DNA from: Haplomitrium mnioides
Taxonomy: Eukaryota > Marchantiophyta > Haplomitriopsida > Calobryales
Direction: 5' to 3'
Length of the DNA: 59,251 bases
Assembly (NCBI GenBank): GCA_049999725.1
Contig: JBNGIS010034392.1
Coordinates: 42,730-101,980 of the forward strand
The translations under genes were made by a program, and so were the position numbers. Shown piece after piece: positions 10,429 to 22,539 of the stretch (position 1 is its first letter; each line of letters starts with the position of its first letter). Under the pieces are notes generated by a model. The model saw only the letters and a program-made list of their open reading frames with translations. It was not told the DNA's origin and did no database searches.

Positions 10429-11721
10429 ATTGGTGGTGCTTGTGATGGTTTTATAAACACTAGTATTGCACACTAAAAAATGCAAAGCACCCTTTGTTGT
10501 GTTTTGTGATGGTTTTTGATTGCTCAATTCGGCATCAAGAAGCTCCATTTTAGAGCTTTGCGAACAGAATTTCAGGGATGCAAGTACAATTTTCCAAGGC
10601 TATAAGTGCTTGAACGCATCATTGTCCATTATTGAGGGATGTGATTGTGGTGGATCTTGATTGCTAAACGTTGGGGTCAATGAAACATTAAGCAAAGGTG
10701 TTTGAGAGCTTTGTGAGAAAAATTTCAGCAAAGTAAGTGCAATATTCCATAGTTATAAGTGCTCAAATACAACACTAGGTAGTATTGAGGAACATATAAT
10801 TGTTCAAAAGTGGCTCAATGATGATTTGTAATCCTACATAGTGAAGTTTTTTGTAGTGTAAGATGTTCAAAGGTTTTGGGTTGTAGTTTAAACTCTATTT
10901 TTAGCATGTCAAAGGCTATTCCATGAACACTTGGCTCTTATTTAGGAAAAGAAATGATGTTAGGAAGCTCATCCCTTAGTTTCCCCTCCATTTGTAAACT
11001 CAAGAGTCAAGAAAAGAGGCAAGAAAGAACATGACCAATTCGCTGTCTTATAAAGTGTTCACCAATGATCAAGATCTATGCTCACTCATTTCCGATCAGC
11101 TTAGGAAGAGGTTGATTATCAGACGGTTTAGGAGCTTCTTCTTATGCCTAAAGGAGATTTCTAACTTGTTTGAGAAAATTTGTACTCAAAAAATGTGGAA
11201 GGCTACAGTTTTAAAGATGATCGGAAAAGGTTTTCTTTTTTTTTTTGGTTTTGGTAGAAGAAGAAAATGTCATCACCAAGCTTGTTACAGGAGAACCCTT
11301 TTAATTGAAGAGCAAGAATGTATCTTCCAACCATGGTGACCAAAGTTTGATCTACTTGTTGAACAAGCTCTAGTTCTTTTATAGATTACCTTGTTGTTCT
11401 TACTTGAAGAGTTATGAAATCAGCTACCTATGACTGCTAGCCTTTTTAGCAAATGCATTCATGTCCCTTTAGTTGTTGATAAGATGTATGTTAAATTTTG
11501 TGTTTAGTTTGACAAATCCAAAAGAGTGAGTCTTGTTTTAGAGCTATTGTATCCCAAAGGCACCTACTCTCAAGAAGTTGAGTATGATTAAATTTCACTT
11601 ATTTGCTTGCTCTACAAGACCATTGATCACGTGGTTGAAAATTTTCCTCAAAGGAATACTTGTGGATTTGCGAACAAATTGAGTGGTGAGGCTAACACGC
11701 ATGCCAATATGGCACATACTA
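10429..11721. other. Unclassified repeat-like region with a diverged direct repeat
   Basis: Two diverged direct copies of about 110 bp lie at roughly 10530-10640 and 10660-10770. They share GAGCTTTG, ATTTCAG, AAGTGCAAT and CTATAAGTGCT-type words, as in old LTRs. A 102-codon frame at 11031-11339 is arginine- and phenylalanine-rich; I do not recognise it and would not call it a gene. Nothing else is supported. Confidence 0.45.
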
Positions 11722-12163
11722 TATAAAAGAACTCAAAGATCAAATCCAAGCGAATAAGAACCTATAGTGAACTCTAATAGAGTTCTTCAACCAAATGTCA
11801 ATAAGGCAAGCAAAAGCCAAGCAACTAAAGAACCCAAGTGATTCAATAGCAACTTCAGAATGAAGAGTGAAGCCATGAAGCCCTTCTATTTATATAAGAG
11901 AAAAAGGTGTCATCCCTCTTTCTTCACTTACAAGTCATTTCCAATTTCAACCCTAGAATTGATTACTTAAAAGTCACTTCTATTTTCAACCCTAAAATTG
12001 CTCACTTATAAGTCACTTCTAATTTCAACCCTAAAAGCTCTAAAAGCAACTTTGAAGACAAGTAATCTTATCTCAATTCAACCTTAAAATAACCCTTTAC
12101 CACATTCTTCACTCCTCTCTAGTTTCTTATAAATAACACAACATCATGCTTATACTATAAAAC
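11722..12163 (-). repeat. Solo or truncated LTR of the gypsy-5 family
   Basis: It is collinear with the complete LTR at 47659-48092. Both share AGTGAACTCTAATAGAGTT, CAAGCAACTAAAGAACCCAA, AGCCCTTCTATTTATA (TATA region on the minus strand) and GGTGTCATCCCTCTTTC. No gypsy coding sequence is attached on either side, so it is a solo or truncated LTR. The ends have drifted and no target duplication is clear. Confidence 0.8.
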
Positions 12164-13369
12164 TTTGTGTGCTTGGAGTCAATGCACACTTTAGATTCGT
12201 TATTGTTGTTGCATGCTTAGACTTTTAAATTGTACAAGATTTGTTATGCTGTTTGTAACCCTATGCACATATGAGTTTACTCTCAACCTCTTTTCAAATT
12301 ATCAATTAAAATACATCTTTTCTATATCATGTGTGTATATGTTTACATATACATCTGCTACTTTGAACAAGGAAGTACTACTAAGTTCATGTTGTATTTT
12401 GCACTGATCTTTTTTATTTCTTTCAAATTTACACTTTAAAAATTATGTTTTTTTTATAGTTAAAATTTTTTTCACTTAATTTTTTTTCTCAACCTAAAAT
12501 TTTGTTTTTCCATATATCTATTGTATTTTGGAAAACATTTAACGCTTAATGTTTGGTAGAAATTTTTTTTTTAATTATATAAAAGTAAGATAAACAAAAA
12601 AGAGATAACAATGAAAAAACATGATAAAGTTAAATAGTCATATTAATGTTTTCTTATAATTTTCACAAAACCTTTAAGATACAAAATCTTAAAGCACTTA
12701 CAAAGAAAAAATTAAAAACAAAAATGATGTTGCAACAAATACTGATATATAAATCTCTAATCTAGTAAGAGTTGCTTTGAGCTTCTATTTACTTACGGAA
12801 CATATAAAAACAAAAAAAAGCAGAGTTATACTTACATAGACTTCAAGCTTATATACCATAAAAAGATGATGTTTTTCATCAAAATCAATTCGACATTCTT
12901 ATGCACGCATGCAATCAATCAATGGTAACTTCAAAAATTGAATATCTATAACAAAATCACAAAAATGACTCACATCGAGAATGATGTCATAATTGAAGAT
13001 TGTAATAAATGTAATATGAAGTTAACAAAAAAACCAAAAACTCTTGATTAAAGAAAACTTGTGGTAAAATACAAATTAGTCAAATGGAAACTTCCATGCC
13101 GACATAGACTTCATTGCTTACTTTTGCAAAAACCAATAGGTTTTATTCAAAAATCATTTTTCGAATGAAAAGAGATTGTCAAGAAAGTACTTAATAATTG
13201 TTATTTTGAATGTTACAAAAATCAAAGATATTTTTTCAAAATTAAAAAGATTGAATACAAATATTTTTAAAAAATAAATACTTTATTGTATGGAAAATAT
13301 ACATCATTCTATAGCTTCAGCTTTTGCTTTTTTCTCTTCAAAACAAACTATATCGTCCAAATTAACAGA

Positions 13370-14603
13370 CTAAAAAGCTTAGGCATCTACAACTATCCAA
13401 GAATTCTGTGAGGGCTTTCCAATCTCGGAAATTCGAATAGAATCACAAGATGCATCGGCAATACCAGGACGAACAAGCTCGTTATGGTAGATGTAGACAA
13501 TCTATATTGTATGACATTGATGAAAAAAAAAAAAACCATCGTCAAAACTCTTTGAGGAGTATAGATAGGCTGATGTTTATCATGTTCCACATCGATACAA
13601 TTCAATATAAACTTAAGAGCATAAGCAATGTATGTTCCCAACTCAAAACAAAGATCTAGTACCCAATCTTGCTCTGAAGACAAATGGTCAATAAACAAAT
13701 TGTAATTTGAGGCTTTTGGTACACATTTATAAGAGAATCATCTCTTGAATGTTTTAGTTTTGCAAATACAACGTGAGAGCTAAAAACACTCCGCATTATT
13801 TGACGATGACGATCGCTTGCATCTTTGGATTGTAGATTGAAGAGCTTCATGCTTTGCTTGTCCTCCTTTGTCTAGTAACCCACTGTCTAGTACTTATGGG
13901 TATGAGCGATTATGGGACATTGTGAATGATGAATGTTGGTTTTGTCCATGTAGTAATCAAAACAAAGCAATCAAACATTGCACAAAAACTAAAATAAGTA
14001 GAAATAAGGTAGACCAAAACGCTAAAAAATAAAAACAAAACTAGCCAGATGTCATGGTCAACATCACATCAAATTTCTAAAAGCGCAAATCTCCATGGTG
14101 CCAAATTGTTGCAAAGAATGAATAGTTACGAAAGACCGAAAATTGGAAGTAGCTACGGCTTCAAAAGAAGATTTCATATGAGAAATATCATCTTTACTAA
14201 AGGGTTAGGAGTCATCAAGCTTACATTCCTTTAGGTTGTACTTGTAAGGAATGTCAACAATTGCTAAAGTGAAACTTCATGGTTTCACCAAGCCCTTCAA
14301 TTGACGTGCATTGGACTCCTTGTGGACTTGATAATATACCACATTGAGTCCATCAATATAGGACTGTAAGTCTTGGTCTTGTTCTTAAAACCCTCTTGCT
14401 GAAGGAGGGACAACATCATCATTTTGCTACCTAGACTTCCACTCTCTAGCTTTGTGATAGTGGAGTAGAATGGCAAGACGGTAGGACACCAAGGTTGGGG
14501 TTTGGTCCTTAGATTTTAGAGCTTCTTCAACCCTAGATCTCTTATGTTCTTTAGCAGCAGCTACCAATTTGTTGGCAAACTACATTTTGAATGTTTTGTC
14601 ACC
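13370..14603 (-). pseudogene. Beta-class DNA methyltransferase-like exon 3 (copy A)
   Basis: Reading on the minus strand from an intact splice acceptor (TTGTGTTGTTTTCAG at about 14618-14604), the text runs GDKTFKM, YRLAILLHYHKAREW, FTLAIVDIPYKYNLKEC (motif IV position), EALQ-free linker with HTHKY and TVGY, MKLFNLQSKDASDRHRQIM, then FIDHLSSEQDWVLDLC with GTYIAYAL and IDVEHDKHQPIYTPQRV (motif I and the following strand). In beta-class amino-methyltransferases motif IV precedes motif I, as here. Several stops and frameshifts break it, and the motif I glycine region reads DLCFELGT. Two paralogous copies in the window support the reading. Function in a living copy would be amino-methylation of DNA (4mC or 6mA), by inference. 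Confidence 0.68.
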
Positions 14604-14699
14604 CTGAAAACAACACAAAGAAATGTATTAGGGTTGAATTTCAAAGCTAGAAACTTGAAGTCAAAAAGAAAGAACAATTAAAACGAGCAAGAACTTAAG

Positions 14700-15060
14700 A
14701 GTCCATCCTGACATGGGCTCAAGAGTCGGTATGCCATTAGGCTTCAGAGTCGATACGTGCATGGACTCTTGAGTCCAAGCACTTTTGAACTTTGAAGTCC
14801 AAGTACGCTTGGGCTCAAGAGTCCATGTATATCTACAATGGAGTCCTTGAGGGCAAAGAATCTAGAGTCCATGCGCACATGGACTTCAGAGTCCATGCAT
14901 GCAAAGAGTCTCGGAGTCCATGTGCTCAAAAGCTCAATAGTCTATGCGCGCATGGCCTCTCAAGTCCATGTGCCCATGGACTCAATACTCCTTGCAAACA
15001 TGGAGATCTAGCCTACACTTGAGTTAAAAAGTCCATGTGTGTAAGGACTCTTCAATGTCC
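14700..15060. repeat. Palindrome array ATGCGCGCAT in methyltransferase intron 2 (copy A)
   Basis: About a dozen diverged units, each around 25-30 bp, are built on GAGTCCATGCGCGCATGGAC (for example 14870-14885, 14935-14955, 14968-14982). They lie between the exon 2 donor near 15158 and the exon 3 acceptor at 14604, hence in the intron. The core is GC-rich and palindromic in an AT-rich setting. Frames through it (14744-15022, both strands) are artefacts. Confidence 0.8.
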
Positions 15061-15154
15061 ATGTGCATCTACAAGAAAGTTGGCAAGTAAAATTATTTTA
15101 AAATGATTCAAACAAACTTTTAAAGTGCAATTGGCAAAAGGAAAAAAACTATCC

Positions 15155-15310
15155 AACAACTTCTCAAAACTCAAATAGAAAAATGACATCTTTGATTCCT
15201 CTACATGAATTGGATATTCTGTCGTGGCCTTTTTCTAGGAGTTGCAGTACACCTCTGAACAAAATGATTTTACCATTACCGCCAAAACTTTATGCCTCTC
15301 TTAAAGTTCT
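15155..15310 (-). pseudogene. Methyltransferase gene exon 2, 3' fragment (copy A)
   Basis: The minus strand aligns with the end of exon 2 in copies B and C. The shared text is about 150 bp, ends in a run equivalent to SFEKLL, and is followed by the former splice donor (TTGGATAGT here, TTGGTAAGT in copy B). Upstream of about 15310 similarity switches abruptly to the right-terminal region of copy C, marking the internal deletion. The product of exon 2 is unknown. Confidence 0.6.
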
Positions 15311-16753
15311 TGAATTTATATGCCACTTTGAGCTTTTTAGTGGAAAACATTCCAAGTTTATTTTTATCTTCTTTGAATGAAACTTACAAATTGAATGATA
15401 ATTTTCATTTGGTTTGTGAAATGTTTTATGATCCAACGTATAATTATAGTCCTTCATTTTTAATTGTTTTCCAAAAGAGTCTAATATTTGGTGTTGCTTA
15501 AGTGTCTTCCCAAATGGACTACTTAATTCTTTGCTTACAAGGACTTTGATATAAAACTTGAAACCTTTTGTACAATTTGACTCTAATGGAGAGCTTTGTG
15601 CCCTTTTTTACTATAAGATTCTGATTCAGAAAACAAAATTGTAAGCGTGCCTATAGTTCGTTGTAAAAAACATAACCTTAAGTGCATCTAGACTCAAATC
15701 TAGAAGTCTGAACTCTATGCGCGTAAAGACTTTGACGCGTAAGTCAAAACCTCATGCGTGCATAGACCATGTTTAAGAACTTAAAACCTATGTTGAGTCT
15801 AGTCTTTGTTGTCGAGTGCTTAGATATTGAACTACGCCTATATGCGCATAGACTTTGGTGTGGAAGTAGAAACCTTCCAAATATACTTACTCTAATATAC
15901 AGCCTTGGACCTTCTACATACAAAGACTTTCGTGTAGAACTTAGATTCTACACCGCTCAAAGACTCTTTTGTAGAACTCGAAACCTTTTGTTTAGGAGAC
16001 TCTAGTCCAAAACTTGGACCTTGCTGTCTATTTAGACTCTAAAGTAAATATCTAAAGTCACTAGCCTTTTTGATTTTAAACTGTGACTCCTTTGAACATA
16101 TGAATCTATGAAATGTAAAATATTTTAAATTACTGAAACCTTTTTAAATATACCCATTTCAACATTTGTGGGCATGGATATTGAACTACAAAAGAAAGCT
16201 TCTTTCTTGCTTGAGCTTGAAAATAGAGCTTTGAAATCCATGCAATATTTGGTTTTGTTAGTTAATGTGCCTTGGGATTCCAAATCATTCCCTTGACTTC
16301 TAGTCCGATTGGGCTTTTTCCTCAAGTTTTCTGTTTTGTTTTCAAAAAATCAGTTTTTATTATGCGCATATAGAGTTTGAGTAGCCAAACTTATTTTAAA
16401 ACAACTTGTTCTCACGTATGTTTCAATTTTTGGGCTTTAAAATGTAGTCAATGAAAAATGCAAGTTTTTTGTGAAAACATATTGTAATTCTTATACTTTT
16501 TCTCAATTTTGAAATTTCTAATAGTTTCATAAAAACTAAGAATATCATTCAATTTCATATCATATGATTGATTGTCGCTCTATCAAGCTTGTTAAAACAA
16601 CAAACAATGAAGCTAAAAAACTCACATAATTTTTGTTTTTGAAAAATAACCTTGTTTTCTTTGTTTTTTGAGCTTGAAAGCTAGGTTTTTGTGGGAAAAC
16701 AAATTTCATGTTTTGAGTAGCCTTTTCCTCATTCAAAGTATCAGTAATATATG
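15311..16753. repeat. Right-terminal region of copy A with palindrome array
   Basis: It is collinear with 50690-52139 of copy C: CATTTGGTTTGTGAAATGTTTT, then GATTCTGATTCAGAAAACAAAATT, then ATGTTTTGAGTAG at the end. From 15640 to 16030 it holds a longer-period array whose units contain TCTATGCGCGTAAAGACTTTG or CATGCGTGCATAGAC. No coding frame agrees between the two copies, so I see no gene in this 1.4 kb. Confidence 0.65.
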
Positions 16754-17104
16754 ATGTTCTACATGTGAAACAAAGCATATAATCGAGGGTTAGGAAGTAG
16801 TGTTTGATGAGTGTTGAAGGATCTAAAAAGTAGGGCATGTACAATTGGGAAAAGATGGGTTGGGATCTCCAAAAGAAAGGAGAGAATGGTGTATATAAGT
16901 GACGTGCTAGGCATCTCACATCTCAAAGAGAAACTGAATTTGGAGACAATGAATAATCCAATAGTGATAGTATGAGAGGTAAATAAGAGGACATTTGTGG
17001 AAGGAGAGAATGTTGTGCCCAATGTTTTGAGAGCTTGAGCAAACAACCAGTGAAAATGATTTTGGAGTGATAGAGACATTGGAAATCAACGTGACTATAG
17101 AGAT

Positions 17105-18400
17105 GATCCTCTGACACTAAAGGAGGTATTGTTCAAGGAGGATTTATAAGTATTGAAGGTAATTTCTTAAGGAGGAAGTTGATTCACACCATAAAACTAG
17201 TCTTGAACTCTTGACCAAGTTGCCAAAAGGGAGGAAAGTCGTGGGACATAAGTGGGTACGGAAGGTCAAGTACCAAGTTAATGGGTCTATCGAGAGATAC
17301 AAGGCAATAATGGTTGCTAAAGAATTCACATAGAAGGTCAGGGTAGATTGTACACAAAACTTTGCACTAGTTGCAAAGTTTTCTTCAATCAAGTGCTAGT
17401 TGGTTGATGATCCAATGATGAGTTGACATCAAGTGGACGTCAAGATAGAGATCTTAAATACAAGAAATATATGCAATAGCTATAAAAATGTTTTGTAAGA
17501 GAAACAAATGATTTGTGTGCATATTAAACAAGAAACTATATATGGCTTTAAGCAAGCATCAAAGGCATTGCATGAGCGAATTGATATGCATCTAATGGAG
17601 AAGAACTCTAGGAGAAGTCAACCACATTGTAGTGTTTATAGCTCAAGAGAAGGTGGATTATTGTGAGTTTCATTAGCTATGTACATGACAAAATGATGAT
17701 CAACAATGGTATAGAGCAGTTGAATCACGTTAAGAAGAATCTAGAAGTGACAATTGAAATGACAAACCTACAAGAGGTTCACTATCTTCTTGGGATACAT
17801 GTTCAGAGAAATGGACATGGAAGGTATATCACACTAAGTTAAAAGGTCCGTATTGGGAAAGTTATTGTAATGGAAGATTGGAAAGAAGTATGCATTCCAT
17901 TAGAAGCTGGTATGTGATCAACCAAGTATTGGATTTGGAACAAAAGAAAGAAGGTGAAGTGCGGTAGGTAGTCTCATTTATGCCATGATTTGTCTATGGA
18001 GTGGGAGTTGCTTCAAGGTTTGTGTCCAACCAAGGAATGACTCACTTGCTTGCAATGAAAAGATTTTTTAAGGTACTTTTAAGGATCTAAGGATCATGCG
18101 CTAGAGTACAATTGATGTTTGGAATCCACTATGATCAGCAATTGTTCAGTGATTGAATATAGTATTTCTGATTATGCACAAAACAAAGATGATAGAAAGC
18201 CCACATCATGGTGTGCTTTACTAATAGTAGGATGTTTGCGTTTTCAAGCTCAGTAAACCCACCACTATTTGTGAAAACAATAAGGGGTACATATTATTGG
18301 GGTAGGATCCAGCCTATCACTCAAAGACCAATACATTAATGAGTAGCAAGCATAAAGACTTACTTAAAGATGATTGGTGTGAAAATAGTTTGCTAAGTCG
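17105..18400 (+). pseudogene. copia-3 reverse transcriptase / RNase H, broken
   Basis: Across frames I read PKGRKVVGHKWVRKVKYQ, VNGSIERYKA and MVAKEF at 17215-17330, which is the start of the copia RT domain (W.L..LP.G...VG.KWV.K.K....G...R.KARLVAKG). Later come VHYLLGIHVQR near 17785-17812, GSLIYAM near 17960, and RNase H-like TSWCAF near 18207. Stops occur every 30-60 codons and the YVDD loop is not legible. The order matches copia RT through RNase H. Nothing functional remains. Confidence 0.7.
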
Positions 18401-18403
18401 GAG

Positions 18404-19530
18404 TGTTGGAAATTGGCTGCTGAAAACTTTGTTGCTTGTAAAGCACATGAATTGTGTGATCTTGTTGAAGAATTTTCGCAACATTATTCCTTTGTGAAGT
18501 GTTGGAAATGCACCTTTGTTGTTGTATATTTTGCTCAAGTAATGATTTTGAGCATGTTTATTTGTATAGCTATTTGATTTCCTCACTAGTTTATCTTCTA
18601 GCTAGTTTGGAGAGAGATCTAGGTATAGTTCCATGTAGAGTACTTGGTGCCAACACCATGAAGCTTCTTAGGAACATTTAATTTACTTAAGTCATTGCAT
18701 GAGAAAGGAGTATGGGCATGCACGTATGCATGTGCTCATATAGAGAATCGGTTGTTGCGAGCATGGAACTTGCATATTCTCTATGCAGTCCTCATGCATG
18801 AAGATCTTCATCACCTAATACAAGACTTCATAATTTATTTTTGAGCACCACATATTTGACTACATGCCAGTAGAAATCCAACCTATTGCTAGTATTGTAA
18901 AGGATATATAAATCAATGGTGTTTATGCTCATCGCATCTTTATTTACAAGCATATTCAAAGCATCTCATCGTGTATATGCACTTTGACATTTTAAGGATT
19001 CTAAAGAGAATCATGTCTCAAAATAAAAGGTCATTTTAATGCATCAATTGCACGAAAAACGATTAGAGGAGAAAATGATTTTCTACAAGGTTTATTTGAA
19101 ATTGTTTGGCATTTTTCTTGTAGAGGAGCTCAACTCGCAAAGTGGAAAAAATGTGATTTTGATGCCAAGTGTAAAAATATGATTTGCATGATATCTTATT
19201 TCAAGGATATCACATTTCCTCTTCTTACAATTCTCACCATCTATGGTTGCTTGCTCTTGCATTGCTAACAATTTGTTTTGATATTTTCAACATTAATCAA
19301 ATTCTTTCCTATTTAGCTTGAAAAGTGCTCAAACCAAAGTCGATGTTGTTTGTTGGTTCTCTTGTACAAGAAACTACATGAAATTTTGAGGTTGTTGTAA
19401 GAAAAAGGTTTTATAATGCACCTCTTGCCTTGTGGGCTTTGAAGTTTCTTTGTGCGCTTCTTCTTGTGCTAACTTATATGTGTTGCACTTGTGCTAACAT
19501 GTATGTGTAATATATGTTTTTAGTGCTACA
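18404..19530 (+). repeat. Long LTR of copia-3
   Basis: It opens TGTTGGAAATTGG right after the PPT-like tract and closes GTGCTACA one base before the PBS, about 1.13 kb. Its part 18590-18780 has an inverted relative at 53180-53400 (shared GAGAAAGGAG.ATG, GCATGCACGTATG and CATATAGAGAATC), so this LTR family has another piece in the window. Confidence 0.5.
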
Positions 19531-19531
19531 A

Positions 19532-19543
19532 TGGTATCAAAGC
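19532..19543 (+). other. Primer binding site (initiator-Met tRNA type)
   Basis: TGGTATCAAAGC differs by one base from the usual plant copia PBS TGGTATCAGAGC. The leader after it is cut at 19570, where copia-2 inserted, and appears to resume at about 52822. Confidence 0.65.
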
Positions 19544-19570
19544 TTGGTCTTCTCTATAAAGTGTAGATTA

Positions 19571-19806
19571 TGTTGAAACATTGTGCACAAAATCACTTTA
19601 GACAAACAAAAATTTGAATAAAGGTTTTCTTCACTCATAAGACAACAATCGTGATGTAAGTTACAAGAGTGAAGAGTGCCAATATGCGCCTCCAAATCCG
19701 CCCCTATATACCATAGTCTACAACATGAAAAAGTAATCTTAACCCTAATCTTAGACAAAGGGAGCCGTCAGATCAGCTTGGCAACCTATCTGAGCTCATA
19801 ATCTCA
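19571..19806 (-). repeat. 3' LTR of copia-2
   Basis: On the minus strand it runs TGAGATTATGAGCTC ... TTTCAACA and follows a PPT-like GAGGTGAAGCAT. It pairs with 52585-52821; shared blocks include GTGCACAAAAT.ACTTTAGAC and CATCAGATCAGCTTGG-like text. A TATA-like box (GGTATATAGGGG, minus) lies near 19710. Confidence 0.85.
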
Positions 19807-22295
19807 ATGCTTCACCTCGAGCTCAACACATATACACCAAGTTGCTTCCTGAATTTCTGCAACTTTTATGCTTCTAAAGACTTTGAAAAAGATATTAACC
19901 AACTGATCTTTAGTGTTGATGTACTCCAGATCAACCAACTTGGCCAAGACTTTCGCTATTACAAAATGATAGTACACTTCAATGTGCTTTGAGTGTGCAT
20001 GAATAACTAGATTGTTGGCAAGCTAAATATTGCTTATATTATCACATTTAAACCCTTACTAGTTCCCTCACTCTAATAGACAAATCTTGCAAAAGTTTCA
20101 ACAACCATACCACTTCAAATATAGCCATTGCTGCACTCCTTTACTCAGCCTTTGTGCTCGAGAGGGCAACTATAGATTGCTTCTTTCTGCTCCAAGCTAT
20201 TCCATCACTACAAAATGAAAAAACAAAGCCGCTTGGTCACACACACTTCCTTCCCAGTCGTTATCTATAAAGCCACAAAGCTGAAACTTGATGTGATTGT
20301 CAAAAAATAGTCCAAACTTCTTGTAAGGATTTCACATACCAAAAAATTTGACATACCGCATAAAGATGCAACTACCTTGGAGCCTGCATAAATTGACTTA
20401 CTATGCTCACAACATAACTCAGATCTCGCTTGGTGATATGATGTAAATTAGATTTCCTACCATCTACCTAGCGCTAATTGGATCTTCAATCAGTTGGCCT
20501 TAAAAAATGATCAGCTTAGTATTATGATCCAAGGAGTTGCAAACAGTTTGCAACCTATCATCCCATATTTTGACAACATGTCTAAAGCATACTGCTTTTA
20601 TATCATCCAAATACATTGTTCTATTTTTATCACCTCAATGTCAAGAAAGTGTCTGAACTCTCCAAGATCTTTCATGTCAAATTTCTAGTGCAGCAAGCTA
20701 TTTACATAAACTATATCTTGTACACTTCCTCCAATCATAATGTGATCATACACATATATGAGTATAAGCATGGAAATTTTCTTTTTCTTAATGACATACA
20801 TAGAGTAATTTGCATGAGGCACTTTGAATCCCACTCATACAAGATATTCGTCTATCTTGTTGGACCATGCTCAAGTGCTTGCTTTAACCCATATAGGGTG
20901 TTCTTCAACTTACATGCTTGATTTGGATGCTCCAAATCAACAAAAACTGGTGGCTGCACCATGTATCACCTCTTCTTCTAATTCCCCGTGTAAGAATGTA
21001 TTTTTCACATTCACTTGTTGCAAGGTCAACTATTTTGCTGCAACCAATGCAATGACTTGCCTGAATAGTTGTCATTCTTCCCACATGGCTGAATATCTCC
21101 TCACAGTCTATGCCATAGGATTGTGCACACCTCTTGATCACAACCGTTGCTTTGAATATGCTTTTGCTACCATCTTCATTTTTTTTTTCAATTTGTAAAC
21201 CTATTTACGTCCAATGGTTTTCTTCCCTTCAGGCAAGGTAACCAACTCCCATGTTTGGTTTTTATGAAGAGCATCCATTTCTTTTATCATTGTAGATTCT
21301 CATCTCTTATCACCTACATCATCATTAAAAAGCAACACATTCTTTATTTGTCATAACCTGCACCATATATGCATGATGTAATGCTAACAGCTCCCTTATG
21401 TATCAATATATCAACATGGTATTTCAACTTTTTCACTTCTGCTCACAAGTGTGCTTTGCACCTACTGCTCTAATTACTTTTGTCTTGATGTTGTAATTGA
21501 AAGTAGTATTAGCTCTTCATCTATACTCTCAGATCCGTTGTCACCACCTTTACCTCCAGACATCACAATTGTCAATTATGAAAATTTTACATTTTTTGAG
21601 CTAATTGGAGTATGCTACTCCAAATTTTTGCGTAGCCTTCCTTGCTATGTATTATTGCTGCTACTGCTTTAACCTTGTGGACCACTCAACTCTTGAGCTT
21701 GACAGAACTAGTTTTCCTTTTTTTTTAAAGTGTATCATCAACAATTTTCTGACCATACCAAGTATATAATTCATCAAAAACAATGTCTCTACTCACCCTC
21801 AACATGCATATAGTATCCAATGAATACTCATTTGAGTATCTAATGAATACACATTTCTCAGCTTTTGGATCCAGTTTACTACGTGTCTCTATTGGCATAT
21901 GTACATATGCAATATAGTCAAACACTTTCAAATGTGAAATATTTGGATGCTTTTCTGTGAACTTCTCTTCTTGCAGAATTCTATGAGTTGTACGAGTGTG
22001 GCTCAAAATATAAACTGCAGTTGATATTGCCTCTCTCCAATAATCATGAAGCATATTCTTGTCATGTAGTAAGGCATGTTCCACCTCTCTTTTGTGCTGA
22101 TTTTTCTTTTAACGACCCCATTCCATTGGGGTGTATATCTGCAAATTTGCTGCTTCCTAATTCCTTCTTTCTCCAAGTACAAAATTTTGTGGACAAATAT
22201 TCTCCACCTCCATCAAAATGCAAACACTTGACTTGATTCCCTTTCTCTTTTTCAACCATAGCTATGAAATTCTTGAAGTAGTCAAAAACTTCACT
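19807..22295 (-). pseudogene. copia-2 integrase C-part, RT and RNase H, broken
   Basis: It aligns block by block with copia-1 (54735-57215). From the end backwards come the LADIFTK-type tail region, SKHIEVHYHF-like text near 19965, a GSLIYS-like block near 20450, RT text CEEIFSHVGRMTT near 21110, and integrase HYWREAISTAVYILSHTRT near 22040. The longest clean piece is 119 codons (21725-22084), the post-core integrase part ending FDELYTWYGQKIV. There are many stops and frameshifts. It is cut at about 22295 by TIR copy B. Confidence 0.85.
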
Positions 22296-22539
22296 TTTAA
22301 CATCCTCTACCTTGAACCATGAACATGCTACTCAAAACATGAACTATTTTTTTCAAAAAAGTCATTTTCAAGCCAAAAAAACAAAGAAAACAAAGTCTTG
22401 TTTTTTCAAAAACAAAAACTAAGTGAGTTTTTGTGCTTCATTTTTTGCTAATTTAACAAGCTTGATAGAGCAAAAGAAATTTTATTATGAAAAATTGAAT
22501 GATATTGAATTTCTTAGTTTTTATAAAAATATTGGAATT

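Larger units (their letters stand above)
12344..16753 (-). mobile_element. TIR methyltransferase element, copy A (deletion derivative)
   Basis: The left end reads CATCTGCTACTTTGAACAAG and the right end CATTCAAAGTATCAG, an imperfect inverted pair of the family termini. ATGTT at 12339-12343 and 16754-16758 may be the target duplication (weak, 5 bp). The left end is collinear with the reverse complement of copy B's right end and the right end with copies B and C. Inside are methyltransferase exon 3 and the end of exon 2, then a jump at about 15310 straight to the right-terminal region, so the whole transposase-like gene is missing. At 4.4 kb this copy is a non-autonomous derivative. Confidence 0.7.
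16754..19570 (+). mobile_element. Decayed Ty1/copia element (copia-3) with long LTR
   Basis: The + strand RT and RNase H remnants (17105-18400) are followed by a PPT-like GTCGGAG and an LTR-like block (18404-19530). This is followed one base later by a PBS (TGGTATCAAAGC). A PBS after what should be the 3' LTR suggests a tandem LTR-sharing arrangement or a second element of the same family. The 5' part is missing because TIR copy A abuts at 16753. Confidence 0.6.

Noticed and set aside
11031-11339. 102-codon frame as a possible host gene
   Set aside because: No recognised motif, no second copy in the window, and it lies in LTR-like debris. Left unclassified.
14744-15022. Overlapping frames on both strands rich in MDSEVH / ACKESRSPCA-like repeats
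   Set aside because: Both are direct translations of the palindrome array, an intron feature.
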